Source: Radicibacter daui | Lineage (GTDB): Bacteria; Pseudomonadota; Alphaproteobacteria; Radicibacterales; Radicibacteraceae | Direction: 5' to 3' | Assembly: GCA_030657355.1 (NCBI GenBank) | Contig: CP131056.1 | Location: forward strand, 2,252,501-2,316,500 | DNA length: 64,000 bases | In this document: positions 23,719 through 33,021 of the stretch, in pieces | How positions within the stretch are numbered: the stretch's first letter is position 1 | Layout of the letters: each line of letters begins with the position of its first letter | Made by a program: the position numbers and the translations under genes | The notes under the pieces: generated by a model | Seen by the model: the letters and a program-made list of their open reading frames with translations, nothing else | What the model was told of the DNA's origin: nothing | Database searches by the model: none

Positions 23719-25617
23719 CTACCGATCAAGATCAGACAGTGTGAAGGCTGGCCGTTCGCCATCACCGACCAGGAAGACCCGTGCCCAGATGTCCAGTACC
23801 AGCAGGGTCCACAGCCGCATGCTCCGGCGGATTCCATCATAGCTGGCGCCTTCTGCCAGATAGTCAGACACCATCCTGCCGTCGATCAGGCCATACTCGA
23901 CTGCCGGTGATGCGTGATAAAGCTGCCGGACGAGCTGGCCCAGACGTCCGGACATCCATTTATCGACCGGGCTGCCAAAACCCATTTTCGGACGGGTCAG
24001 GATCTGTTTGGGAAGCAGGTCCTCAAAGGCTGTTTTCAGGCACAGTTTCCATTCCCGCGATGTCTGGTTCAACTTAAGCGCGGTTGGCAATCCGGCGGCC
24101 AGCTCGACGAAACGATGGTCAAGGAACGGCTCCCTGATCTCCAAAGACGCCGACATCCCCATACGGTCGGTCAGATGCAGTACGTCATCACTAAGATATG
24201 TTCGCATATCCATCTGCATCAGGCGATTGACCGGGTCGAGCCCGGCGCCCGCGCTTTCACGCCACTCCTCGTCGAAATTCGGGGCTGCCGGTGCGCCTGC
24301 CATGCGTGCTGCGTAATCGGTATCGAAGATCGAAGCCTGACGCAGGAAGCGTGAGGGCTGCTGCAGATTGGCGGTATTCGCTCGCCAGCCAAGGGTGTCA
24401 GACGCCGCAGCCAGCAAAGGCCCGAATACCATGCGACGCAGCGGCATTGGCAGGCGACGATACAGATGCTCGATAGGCTTGCCGTCAAAATATCTCGGAT
24501 AGCCGCCAAAAAGCTCGTCACCTCCTACCCCGGACAGCACAACCCGCAGTTCCGATGCCACGAAATGGGAAAGCAGATAGTTTGGAACCACGGATGTATC
24601 GGCATGGGGCTCGTCCATATGCCAGACCAACTCCGGCAACAAGCGCAAGGCATCGTCGGCGGTGACGGTAATTTCGCGATGCCGGGTTTGGTACTTGTCG
24701 GCCACCAGCCGGGCGAACGGCGTCTCATCCATGGCATGATCGCCCGCGAAACCGACGGAATAGGTCTGTACGGGGCTGGAAGCGTGGCGCGACATCAGCG
24801 CAGTAACGGCGCTGGAGTCCAGCCCGCCAGAGAGGAACGCGCCTACCGGCACGTCGCTACGCAGACGGATACGCACGGCATCGTCCAGAACCTCAAGAAC
24901 CCGGTCGGCCGCTTCATCCATTTCCATCGGCACCGGCCGCAGGGCGGTGCCGATATCCCACCAACGGCGTTCTTCCGCGCTGCCGTCGGTTCCTATCAGC
25001 CACATATGCCCGGGACGGACCTTGCGCACGCCCTGGAACGGCGTTCGGGGGGCGCGCACGTACATCAAGCTGAGGTAGTCTGCAATCGCCTGACGATCGA
25101 TTGACCGGTCAATATCGGGGGCCAGTAAAAGACTTTTCAGTTCCGAGCCGAATACCCAGCCTGCGCCGGCCATGGCAAGGTAAAGCGGCTTTATGCCCAG
25201 CCGGTCGCGTGCCAGCAACAGGCGGCCCATCCGGCTGTCCCACAATGCAATGGCAAACATGCCATTGAGGCGGGAGAGGAAATCCGGGCCCATTTCCTCG
25301 TAGAGATGGACGATGACCTCGGTGTCGGAGCGCGTGGCGAAGACGTGACCCTTGGCCTTCAACTCCTCCATCAATTCGACGTAGTTGTATATCTGTCCGT
25401 TGAAGACCAGGGCGATTGTGCGATCCTCGTTGAAGATCGGCTGATGACCACCCTCGATATCGACAATACTCAGCCGGGCCATTCCCAATGTGACGGCTTC
25501 CGTATCGAAAAAGCCATCCTCGATCGGGCCGCGGTGGCGGAAGCGGGACACCATCTTGCGAACGAGATCGCTTCGCTCAAGAGCTGAACCACCAAAGATC
25601 CCCGCGATGCCGCACAT
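23719..25617 (-). CDS. asnB: Asparagine synthase (glutamine-hydrolysing), polysaccharide-locus type
   Basis: Two-domain amidotransferase of 632 residues. The class II glutaminase domain starts at Cys2 (MCGIAGIFGG), so the ATG at 25617 is required for an active nucleophile. The synthetase domain has the PP-loop FLSGGLDSSAVTALM (about 260) and SGVGGDELFGGYPRY. Members inside O-antigen loci usually amidate a sugar carboxylate or amino-acid decoration rather than supply asparagine. That fits its place as the last gene of this minus-strand locus, 96 bases after a glycosyltransferase gene. Confidence 0.9.
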   Translation of the reverse strand: MCGIAGIFGGSALERSDLVRKMVSRFRHRGPIEDGFFDTEAVTLGMARLSIVDIEGGHQPIFNEDRTIALVFNGQIYNYVELMEELKAKGHVFATRSDTEVIVHLYEEMGPDFLSRLNGMFAIALWDSRMGRLLLARDRLGIKPLYLAMAGAGWVFGSELKSLLLAPDIDRSIDRQAIADYLSLMYVRAPRTPFQGVRKVRPGHMWLIGTDGSAEERRWWDIGTALRPVPMEMDEAADRVLEVLDDAVRIRLRSDVPVGAFLSGGLDSSAVTALMSRHASSPVQTYSVGFAGDHAMDETPFARLVADKYQTRHREITVTADDALRLLPELVWHMDEPHADTSVVPNYLLSHFVASELRVVLSGVGGDELFGGYPRYFDGKPIEHLYRRLPMPLRRMVFGPLLAAASDTLGWRANTANLQQPSRFLRQASIFDTDYAARMAGAPAAPNFDEEWRESAGAGLDPVNRLMQMDMRTYLSDDVLHLTDRMGMSASLEIREPFLDHRFVELAAGLPTALKLNQTSREWKLCLKTAFEDLLPKQILTRPKMGFGSPVDKWMSGRLGQLVRQLYHASPAVEYGLIDGRMVSDYLAEGASYDGIRRSMRLWTLLVLDIWARVFLVGDGERPAFTLSDLDR

Positions 25618-25713
25618 ACTCACTCCTGAAATCAACTAGGGCAGAAACCGGACAAAACAGATACGTCTGGCTCGTTCAAAGGCACTCTTTCCGGCCAGTG
25701 CGGAAAGCTAGGG

Positions 25714-26697
25714 TCAGCGGTATTCCCCCGCCCCGCGCCCCTCGCCGTTGGACGGTACTGCGCGAGTGTCCCCACGGAAAAGGGCTGGATCGACCGGTCC
25801 CCAAATAATGGATGGAAGGTCGCGAAGTGTTCCGTGGCGCAAGCAGTACCATGCGGATCGCAGCAGCGACCTCAGCCGCGCCCTGGCCCGGACCCTGAAC
25901 GAGCAAGACTGAGAGTAGCTGCGGACTATCCTGTCTTCGTTGGCGAGGCGTTTGACCAATGCCTTGCTCAGGCCGCCCATCCAGTTATGGACCCCGAGCA
26001 GATGATCGAGATACCCCAAACGCGGGCACCGATAGTTTTGGGCCAGCAGGCACCAGGCCTCGAAATCCTGCGTGTGGCGCAAACCGTTGGAAAATACCGG
26101 GAAAGATAGCAAAGAACGCCGTATTATCAGTGCGCTGGTGGCAAAAATATTACCGTATTTCATCATGTCATCCAGCAAGACCGGACTGCGCGGCAACTGC
26201 TTGTCGAGCATTGCGGCACCTTCCAGGCTCAGCCGTTCATGGCCGATGGCAAGCATCGGATGCATGATGATATCCAGTTCCGCGACACTAAGGGCTCGAC
26301 GGACCGTTGCCAGCTTGTCATGGCGCCAAGGATCATCCGCGTCGCAAAAGCAGACAAACTCGCTCGGCGCCGTAAGTTCAACTCCCCTGTTTCGGGCAGC
26401 AGCAGCATCGCCGTCAGGCAGCCGGTCCAGCAGGATCTGAGAATGTCCAGAGAAAGCCGCGGTCAATGCTTCCCAGGTACCATCGGTCGACCCGTTCTCG
26501 ATGATAGCCAGGCGATCCTCCGGCTCCATGTTGGCAAGCACACGGCGGGCGGTATCGACGACGCAACCGGCGTTATTGTGGGCTGGAATTACGACCCCGA
26601 AGCTGGTTCTGGCTATCCTGTCGACAGGTCCAGTCCATAATTTCAGGTCAGGCCAACATCCATGGTAAAGGCGCAGGAACGGCGCAGTCCCGGTCAT
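25714..26697 (-). CDS. Glycosyltransferase family 2
   Basis: GT-A fold glycosyltransferase of 327 residues. The nucleotide-binding start is FGVVIPAHNN (about 33-42), followed by IIENGSTDGTWEAL and the DxD-type CDADDPWRHDKL (about 117). The acceptor-binding region contains HTQDFEAW. Its ATG overlaps the stop of the upstream methyltransferase gene (ATGA), so I reject longer readings. It probably adds one sugar to the lipid-linked repeat unit at the cytoplasmic face. Confidence 0.88.
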   Translation of the reverse strand: MTGTAPFLRLYHGCWPDLKLWTGPVDRIARTSFGVVIPAHNNAGCVVDTARRVLANMEPEDRLAIIENGSTDGTWEALTAAFSGHSQILLDRLPDGDAAAARNRGVELTAPSEFVCFCDADDPWRHDKLATVRRALSVAELDIIMHPMLAIGHERLSLEGAAMLDKQLPRSPVLLDDMMKYGNIFATSALIIRRSLLSFPVFSNGLRHTQDFEAWCLLAQNYRCPRLGYLDHLLGVHNWMGGLSKALVKRLANEDRIVRSYSQSCSFRVRARARLRSLLRSAWYCLRHGTLRDLPSIIWGPVDPALFRGDTRAVPSNGEGRGAGEYR

Positions 26698-27821
26698 GAA
26701 CCGGTTGAGCCTTTTCCGGCAGGCTTGGTTGCGGAAATGTTCCAACACCAGCCCAGCCATTTGCCCAGTGCCAGTTCGAAGCGGCTGTCCTCCACCATCG
26801 GCTGGCCACCATAAAGAATAGTCGTTGCCTCGAACCAGGGAACGCCAAATGCGCGTAACACGGCGTTGCGCAGCCGTGGCGCCCACGGAAGCGGCAGATA
26901 GTCAAGGCGGAAGCTGTTCTTACGCAAATGGACGTGTTCGAAGGCGTGCATAAGCTTCGACAGCTGGCGCGCCGAATAGACCCGGGTCACCGGGTTGAAT
27001 GCTCCGGCGAAGACAGGGCGCCCTTCTGTCACCCGGCCGACCCAATGCTCCTCCGGCCGCCCGAAGATGGCGCCGCGCAGGATCGCGCGCGGCACGATGT
27101 TTGTCCAATAGTGGCTCGAGTGCCGGGAATACAGCATCAATACAGCCTGCCCTCCCGGTTTGAGGACACGATGCACCTCGGCGATGCACTGGTTGGTGTT
27201 GCTGGAATGGTGAAGAACGCCATTGGAATAGACGATGTCGAAGCTGTCGTCTGCGAAGGGCAGATTTTCGGCATCAGCCTGAAATGCGACGCTTTCGGCC
27301 CCCTGTAACAGGCGAAGTTTCAACGCAGTTGAGACGACGCGCTGCGGTGTGATGTCCACCGATATGACACGGGCGCCCTGACGCTTGAACAGGGCGGAAT
27401 GTGCTCCGCCGCCAGACCCGATTTCGAGGACTGTCTTGCCGGCCAGATCCCCGAACGGCATTTCGGTTACCGCGAGCTGCCCGCGCTTGCGAAAAAACCG
27501 CTCAACCAGGTCAAGTTGCCGGTTCAGATCATCCCGGGTCATGTTCTGGTCATGATCCGTGTACCATTGCTGGCACAGATCGCCCCAGAAGGTCTGGATA
27601 TTTTTCTTCTCGGCCGTATCGGACGACGGCGCGACCAGACTGCCATGCCCTTCATTTGGAAGGTAGGGAAACTCTGCTCCGCAGGCCGGACAAGTAAGCC
27701 CGTGATCCAATGCCAGATGCTCGTGATGACAAACAGGGCAGCGCAGCAGTGAATTAAAAAATGCAGCGGCGTCTGTATTCGTATCGGCAAGCAGATCAGC
27801 CATGTCGCGTACAATATCCAT
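26694..27821 (-). CDS. SAM-dependent methyltransferase with N-terminal zinc ribbon
   Basis: A 375-residue class I methyltransferase. A CPVCHHEH / CPACGAEF zinc ribbon (about 28-52) precedes the Rossmann domain: VLEIGSGGGAHSALF (SAM motif I, about 132), VISVDITPQ, and motif IV DIVYSNGVLHHS. Likely modifies a sugar or a lipid-linked glycan. Start uncertain: ATG at 27821 is used; a TTG at 27848 and an ATG at 27803 are alternatives, none with a strong ribosome binding site. Coupled to the GT2 gene downstream. Confidence 0.83.
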   Translation of the reverse strand: MDIVRDMADLLADTNTDAAAFFNSLLRCPVCHHEHLALDHGLTCPACGAEFPYLPNEGHGSLVAPSSDTAEKKNIQTFWGDLCQQWYTDHDQNMTRDDLNRQLDLVERFFRKRGQLAVTEMPFGDLAGKTVLEIGSGGGAHSALFKRQGARVISVDITPQRVVSTALKLRLLQGAESVAFQADAENLPFADDSFDIVYSNGVLHHSSNTNQCIAEVHRVLKPGGQAVLMLYSRHSSHYWTNIVPRAILRGAIFGRPEEHWVGRVTEGRPVFAGAFNPVTRVYSARQLSKLMHAFEHVHLRKNSFRLDYLPLPWAPRLRNAVLRAFGVPWFEATTILYGGQPMVEDSRFELALGKWLGWCWNISATKPAGKGSTGS

Positions 27822-27870
27822 TGGACCAAGTCGCAGGGGTGATAGCAAAGCTCAGGTCAATCTCAAAGGC

Positions 27871-28800
27871 TTAAGGCCCTTCTTCCAAGGCGGACCCCTC
27901 GTTGGCATTCATAGTGCCCGACCTTGTGAAGCCAAGCCGGTCCAGTTCGACCGACCAGATCTGCCGATAAACAGTATGCCTGCCCAGGACCAATCCATCC
28001 AAGAAATCCTGCTCCGATCTGCTGGTCCAGTCAGGTGTGACGTCACCGATCCGTGGCAACAGCCATTGGTTGTCTTTTCGATACATCATAACCATCTCCC
28101 GCGCGCCGGAGACGACCCATTCACGGAACCGGTCGGACAGGGCTGTTCGGGCGGGGCAACAGGCAAGGTCAACCAGATGCCGCAATATGAGTATCTCGTA
28201 GGAGACCGACCCCTCGTTCAGACGCGGCCCTGTTCCATTCAGAAACAGGGTGTCCAGATGCCGCGTCAGGATGCCTTCGACCCGCTGGCGAAACTGAGTG
28301 AGATCGACTGCGTCCGGATGGTTGCCAAATTCGCCGGTATACAGTTCTCCGGCACGAAAATTGTTTAGCAGGTGGTTGTTAAACCACGTTGTCGCCCGTC
28401 GGTATTCCGGCTTCTGCGCCAGGCCGGCAGCGGCGGTATGTGCGAGCCGCTGCAGGGGAGTTGGCAACTCGCTGCCCGAGGGGAGAAGACGTTTCAAATA
28501 TACCAGATGACACAGGCGCTGGGAGAGACTGTAGGGGTCTTCAGCCAACTGGCCGGCAGCAAGCTCAAGGAAGCGGGCTATCGCGCCGTCCGCTCCCTCA
28601 TCAAGCAGTGTCTCCACTAGCCAGTTGGCCCGTGACTGGTAAAGCTTTTGCTCAAGATTGCCCTCCCCCTGCGCGGCAAATCCCGCAAGGTCATTCTGCC
28701 GGCCAAAGCGGGCAGCAATCTGGTGGGTGATACGAAAGGCAACTCCTGGCAGGATCCCCGGGTTTTTCAGCAGAACCCGCAACCATTCCCGCGGCGTCAT
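27871..28800 (-). CDS. Heparinase II/III-like protein, N-terminal (alpha-toroid) half
   Basis: A 309-residue protein corresponding to only the helical half of heparinase II/III-family polysaccharide lyases. Recognisable landmarks are TTWFNNHLLNNFRAGELYTG (about 140-160), where the family has an Asn-His pair near the active site, and GPRLNEGSVSYEILIL (about 192), where it has an E.S..Y pattern. It ends shortly after LLPRIGDVTPDW, where the full-length enzyme would continue into the beta-sandwich. That half is encoded separately at 30578-31281, with another gene in between. The start overlaps the upstream gene's stop by four bases (ATGA), so the split is fixed in the operon. Confidence 0.75.
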   Translation of the reverse strand: MTPREWLRVLLKNPGILPGVAFRITHQIAARFGRQNDLAGFAAQGEGNLEQKLYQSRANWLVETLLDEGADGAIARFLELAAGQLAEDPYSLSQRLCHLVYLKRLLPSGSELPTPLQRLAHTAAAGLAQKPEYRRATTWFNNHLLNNFRAGELYTGEFGNHPDAVDLTQFRQRVEGILTRHLDTLFLNGTGPRLNEGSVSYEILILRHLVDLACCPARTALSDRFREWVVSGAREMVMMYRKDNQWLLPRIGDVTPDWTSRSEQDFLDGLVLGRHTVYRQIWSVELDRLGFTRSGTMNANEGSALEEGP

Positions 28801-30497
28801 GATGTCCGCCGATCTATGGGATTACGGCCTGCGCTTCGGCGGGCGGAAAGCCACTCTCCGATCACGTCAGCAAGCGCAGCCCCTCGCCCCGGTTGTCCCA
28901 GATAGTCCCCGGCAAATCCGGTTCGGAAACGCTCCTGCGCCTGCGCGATCTCGTCGACGGGTGTGCTGTCAACATATCGAACAAGCGCGTCAACATCGGG
29001 TTGCAGGACGCCGTTCCCGTGCGCCAATTCCTCAAAACGGGGACGCACGATCGCGGTACGATTGACGACGAATACAGTCCGTCCGGCACAGACAGCGTCG
29101 GCGAGGATGGTCGATGGCGAGTCAATGACAAGCGCCCCAGGGCAGGCGGGTAACCCGCCAAGCTGTATTTGGCAGTTATGGCGCCGGGCCAAGTATTTCG
29201 CGATGGAATGGCCATACTGGCGTTCATCGTAAGGGTGGGGTTTGAGTGTTACCTTAAAACGACGCGACAGACCGGCCAGAATATCTTCTACCGAAGCAAG
29301 GTAGAGAGCGTCATTCATGCGGCGGTTGTCGTACATGATGTTGCTGCTCACGAAACCCGTGAGCACGTAGGTCAGTTCCTCGCCCATCCATGGCGGGGTT
29401 TCTGTCCGGCCACGAAAAATGGGTGGTGTGGCTACCAGATATTCACAGTTTGCAGCGGCCTCAAATGTCGCCAGTTCAGTGCCCACCGTCCGGGTGGCAA
29501 CGATCTTGGCATCCGACAGCAGGACATCGGCATACTGGCTGGCCAGCCATTCGTCATGCCCAACGCAGGCATGCTGCATGGTTATCACCGGGATGCCCTG
29601 GAGGCGGAGTGCTCTGGTCAGGGCAACTTCGGCAAGAGTGCCGTAGTTGACGGTGAAAAAATAAGGTGCGCCGGCCCAGTCGGCTGCGGCGATACGGGCG
29701 AGAGAATTGACGCGTCGGGCCCGTTTCAATATTGCTTTGAGAACGGGAATGTACGGGTGGCTGCGCTCAGCGGGCGTTGGTGCGATCATGACCGGAGCGT
29801 TGTGGCGGAGCAGAAAGAGAACATCCCGCAGTCGCAGGTGCCGTATGGCCCGGACTAGCAAGGAGCCGCGATCAATCCGGTGGATCATTCCTTGCTGGAA
29901 CTCCGCGGAGGCACCGTAACCGTCACGGCCGATCAGAGGCGCAGAAGGTTTGCGTCTGCGAAGCAGTGCTCGCCACGCATCCCGCCCGTTTGCGGCAATC
30001 AACTTCAATGTCAGGCTGCATCGCGGAACTGCCTGGCGCCCGGAAACGACAAATCCAGGTGTGGCTTCCATGAACAAGGCGGCGATCCTGCCCTGCTCGG
30101 GCGTATCGCCTTCAGCCGCAACCCAGGGGTTACGTGTGCCAATGAAATATTTCGTCCCGTCCAGCATTGCCAGCCGATCCACCAGTTCGGCTTTTTCCAG
30201 AAAGGTGTCTAGAATCTTCTTGGCGATGTAGTAAGGGCAGTCTTCACTGGCGAAAATTGTTTCCAGCAAGAGTTTGCGCCGCTCGGCTACCGCAGCCATC
30301 AATGCATCGTGATCGATCAACTGGCGCAGCGACAACAGGCGTTCCTTGGGCCAATCATCGGGAATGAAGGTATGGGCTGCTGCGCTTACTGGAATCAGAC
30401 AAGCGTTCCGCATCAGCCCGGGATTTGAACCCATGAACAGCGAGAAGTCGTTTTCCTTGTCCAGTATTACGTAATCCACGTCGATCAAAGCTTTCAT
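28797..30497 (-). CDS. Putative GT-B-fold surface-carbohydrate biosynthesis protein
   Basis: A 566-residue soluble protein. The N-terminal third is unassigned. The C-terminal half resembles the CDP-glycerol glycerophosphotransferase / capsule synthesis GT-B group: an alpha-beta unit with GIPVITMQHACVGHDEW, a strand VTLKPHPYDERQYG and a donor-site-like VIDSPSTILADAVCAGRTVFVVN. This pattern (HP near a strand, then S.S....A...G) is typical of KpsC/TagF-like transferases. It is inserted between the two heparinase halves, with a four-base overlap downstream. Exact reaction unknown. Confidence 0.68.
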   Translation of the reverse strand: MKALIDVDYVILDKENDFSLFMGSNPGLMRNACLIPVSAAAHTFIPDDWPKERLLSLRQLIDHDALMAAVAERRKLLLETIFASEDCPYYIAKKILDTFLEKAELVDRLAMLDGTKYFIGTRNPWVAAEGDTPEQGRIAALFMEATPGFVVSGRQAVPRCSLTLKLIAANGRDAWRALLRRRKPSAPLIGRDGYGASAEFQQGMIHRIDRGSLLVRAIRHLRLRDVLFLLRHNAPVMIAPTPAERSHPYIPVLKAILKRARRVNSLARIAAADWAGAPYFFTVNYGTLAEVALTRALRLQGIPVITMQHACVGHDEWLASQYADVLLSDAKIVATRTVGTELATFEAAANCEYLVATPPIFRGRTETPPWMGEELTYVLTGFVSSNIMYDNRRMNDALYLASVEDILAGLSRRFKVTLKPHPYDERQYGHSIAKYLARRHNCQIQLGGLPACPGALVIDSPSTILADAVCAGRTVFVVNRTAIVRPRFEELAHGNGVLQPDVDALVRYVDSTPVDEIAQAQERFRTGFAGDYLGQPGRGAALADVIGEWLSARRSAGRNPIDRRTS

Positions 30498-30577
30498 GAA
30501 AAATAAAGTTGAAGAAAAGTCAGTTTTTCATGGCAGGATTTTACGAGCGGAAATCCCGGGCAATGTCAAAGAAACCG

Positions 30578-31281
30578 TTACTGGCCCGTATCGTCAACTT
30601 CCCAGAACAGCTTCGGCCGCCAGTAATCGGGCAATTTCATGGACAGTCTCTGGCAGCTTTCGATTTCGCCATAGTCCTTGCCCCGTTCTGCCTGCCGCAA
30701 AGTAACGGCCTCGGGCAGGTCAAGATAAGTCAGGGTTGCTCCCCCGGCCCGGATGCGATCCGGGCCATCTGATGTCGCATCAAGGTCGGCGAAGACGTGA
30801 GTGAACACCGGCCGAAGCGGCGCGGAGGCAAGCGCCTCCCTGAACCGCAAACAACCGTGCCGCTGGCGCTCGATAACAAGAGAACGGCTGCTTCCTGTCA
30901 GGCTGTTGGTGGCCTTGAAAACCGCCTGTTCCCGGTCGACATCCCACTTCAGGTGGGCCGGTTCGCGGTTCAGCCGGCTGGAAAAGAAGAAACGGGTCTG
31001 CGGCCTTACAGGGCGAGCCACATCACTCAGCCCGTTATGGGCGGCCGAGCCGACAAAGAAATTGCCTTCCGCACCGTAGTCGGGGCGCCCTGGATCTATC
31101 AGAATCTCCCGGCCGCGAAGATAGAGCACATATGACAGGCAATCTTCGTGGCCGTGGTGATAAAAGGATTTCCCGGGCCGGAATACCGACACGAACACTG
31201 TAAAGTCGTCGAAGTCGGCACGTACACAATTCATGGCGGCAACACAGTGTCCGGAACAGAAGGCCAGTTATCGTCGGGCAT
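30578..31281 (-). pseudogene. Heparinase II/III-like protein, C-terminal (beta-sandwich) half, possible 5' frameshift
   Basis: The intact frame gives 218 residues from ATG at 31234. It carries the family's C-domain signature: SFYHHGHEDCLSYVLYLRGREILIDPGRPDYG, described here as HxHxD-like with Asp and Tyr (about residues 24-53). Six bases after the upstream epimerase stop another ATG (31281) starts MPDDNWPSVPDT, which looks like the natural N-terminus of this domain, but it is one frame off and ends at 31234. The transition near 31245-31252 suggests a small indel; loss of one copy of a repeated TCCGGAC would explain it. If translation starts at 31234 the domain lacks its first strand. Treated as possibly broken. 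If instead intact, it supplies the catalytic-side half that pairs with the product of 27871-28800. Confidence 0.6.
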
Positions 31282-31286
31282 CTCGA

Positions 31287-32204
31287 TCAGGCTGGGTCTG
31301 AAGCTGCGGGATCCCGGCTCTGGTATATCTTGTTTATAAGTTCGATCAGTCCATTGCCCATATCGGTGTGCGCCGGCAGCGACAGCTTTCTGGCCTCGAT
31401 CGGCACAAAATTATACTGGGTCATGCGATAGTGCTTGGAATCGTCAAGCCCGCTGAATTCCAGTTCAATTGGCCGGTTCAGTATTTCGCGGATCATCTCA
31501 AACAACTGCTGCATGGACATTCGCTCGGCGCCGGTCAACAGAAACGCCTTGTTGCGTGCCTCACCCAGCACGAGGTCGGCCGTCATCTCCGACGCATCGT
31601 TGATGTGGATGAATTCGCGGCTGTCTGTGGGGTTGCCGTCGTACCGCAGCCGGCCTTCGTGCAAAGCCGAGGTTATGAGCCGATGCATGCCATTGGAATC
31701 ATTGCTGTCGCCACCGTATAGGGAGCCATACCGCACAATGACGTAATCCAGACCGTGTGTGCTATTGAATTCCTGAATGTACTCTTCAGATGTTCTCTTC
31801 GATATTCTGTAAAAAGAACCATGTATGCTATAAACATATGCCGAACTGGCGTAGATATATTTATCTACGTTTTTAGAAACGCAGGCTTCCAGCAGATTCA
31901 GGTTGCCAATGACGTTGACGCTGATGCATTCCCTGGGCAGCTTCTTGGCCACGTTCAGGTCCGAGATGCCGGCGAAATTTACCACCCGGCACCCTTCGGA
32001 GAGTGCATCGACCACCGACTGCTGATCGCGGATATCCACGCGGGTGAAGGGAACGTCTGGCGGTAGCCCGTGGTCGTGCAAATCGGCGACCCGGACCGGG
32101 TGGTTCCGCCGCAGCAGCTCCATAACAAGGCCCCGCCCCAGATAACCATTGCCGCCAAAGATTACGACTTCAGGAACTGGCACGGCCTGCTTGTCCTCTC
32201 TCAT
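31287..32204 (-). CDS. NAD-dependent sugar epimerase/dehydratase (SDR)
   Basis: Extended short-chain dehydrogenase of 305 residues. The NAD-binding motif is FGGNGYLGRGL (about 15-25), followed by NFAGISDLNVA, SSAYVYS and the catalytic YRISK (YxxxK, about 131-135). Family members act as UDP-sugar 4-epimerases, 4,6-dehydratases or reductases. It overlaps the upstream aldolase stop by four bases (ATGA) and so is co-translated with it. The nucleotide-sugar substrate cannot be read from the sequence. Confidence 0.88.
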   Translation of the reverse strand: MREDKQAVPVPEVVIFGGNGYLGRGLVMELLRRNHPVRVADLHDHGLPPDVPFTRVDIRDQQSVVDALSEGCRVVNFAGISDLNVAKKLPRECISVNVIGNLNLLEACVSKNVDKYIYASSAYVYSIHGSFYRISKRTSEEYIQEFNSTHGLDYVIVRYGSLYGGDSNDSNGMHRLITSALHEGRLRYDGNPTDSREFIHINDASEMTADLVLGEARNKAFLLTGAERMSMQQLFEMIREILNRPIELEFSGLDDSKHYRMTQYNFVPIEARKLSLPAHTDMGNGLIELINKIYQSRDPAASDPA

Positions 32205-33019
32205 TGATCAGCGGCCACATGGACGTTGCGGGCACCAGGCAGAGCTGTGTCAATTGCCGAGACAAAATCGTCAACAGCCTGCCGGATCATGAAGACGTCG
32301 GAAGCGTAGGCCAGAAGTCGCATTCCTCGATTGATCATGGCGACGGCGCGGGCCGGATCTACCGGAACCGCATGCCCTCCTGCTGGCTTGCCTGCCTTTG
32401 CGGCCGCTGTGATCACGCGTTCAACGGCCGCCACCATATCGGGGTGATCCAGCTGTCCCGCCAGTCCCATGCTGGCCGAAAGGTCGTAGGGACCGATGAA
32501 CACTGCATCCACAGCGCCCTGAGCCAGGATTGCCTCCACGTTGGCGACGCCATCGACATGTTCTATCTGTGCAATTACAATGGCTGCCTCGTTCCAGCCG
32601 TTGGCATATTCGAAGAAGTCGCGGCCATATCCCTGGGCACGGGCCAGTCCGACACCGCGGGTTCCCCCCGTCGCCGAAGGATAGCGAGCAGATTCTCCGA
32701 TCCGGGCCGCCTGCTCGGCAGTGCGGATATCCGGAACGATCACGCCTGCAGCGCCTGCATCCAGTACCTGTTTGACCAGCGTGGTGCCGTGGTCGGGCAA
32801 CCGCACCAACGCCGGGCAGCCGCAATTGCCAGCGACGCGGATCAGGTCTGCCGCCTCTGACAGGCTGATCGGGGCGTGTTCCATGTCCACACACACCCAG
32901 TCAAGTCCGGAGCGAGCAAGTACCTCGGCGCAGATCGGATCGCGTGTCATCAGCCAGGACCCTACCGACAGGCGCCCCTCACGCAGCCCGCGCTTCAGTC
33001 GAGCAGCGAGTTCCAGCAT
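32201..33019 (-). CDS. HpcH/HpaI family class II aldolase
   Basis: Metal-dependent pyruvate aldolase of 272 residues, related to 4-hydroxy-2-oxoheptanedioate aldolase. Present are VDMEHAPIS (catalytic His, about 47), VRLPDH (Arg), the metal ligands in AQIEHVDGVANV (Glu) and FIGPYDLSASMG (Asp), and PDIRTAEQAA. The family reversibly joins pyruvate to an aldehyde, giving 4-hydroxy-2-keto acids. In a polysaccharide locus with a KdsB-like enzyme it may build a 3-deoxy-ulosonic acid. That role is inference. Five bases separate it from the exonuclease gene upstream. Confidence 0.88.
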   Translation of the reverse strand: MLELAARLKRGLREGRLSVGSWLMTRDPICAEVLARSGLDWVCVDMEHAPISLSEAADLIRVAGNCGCPALVRLPDHGTTLVKQVLDAGAAGVIVPDIRTAEQAARIGESARYPSATGGTRGVGLARAQGYGRDFFEYANGWNEAAIVIAQIEHVDGVANVEAILAQGAVDAVFIGPYDLSASMGLAGQLDHPDMVAAVERVITAAAKAGKPAGGHAVPVDPARAVAMINRGMRLLAYASDVFMIRQAVDDFVSAIDTALPGARNVHVAADQ

Positions 33020-33021
33020 TT

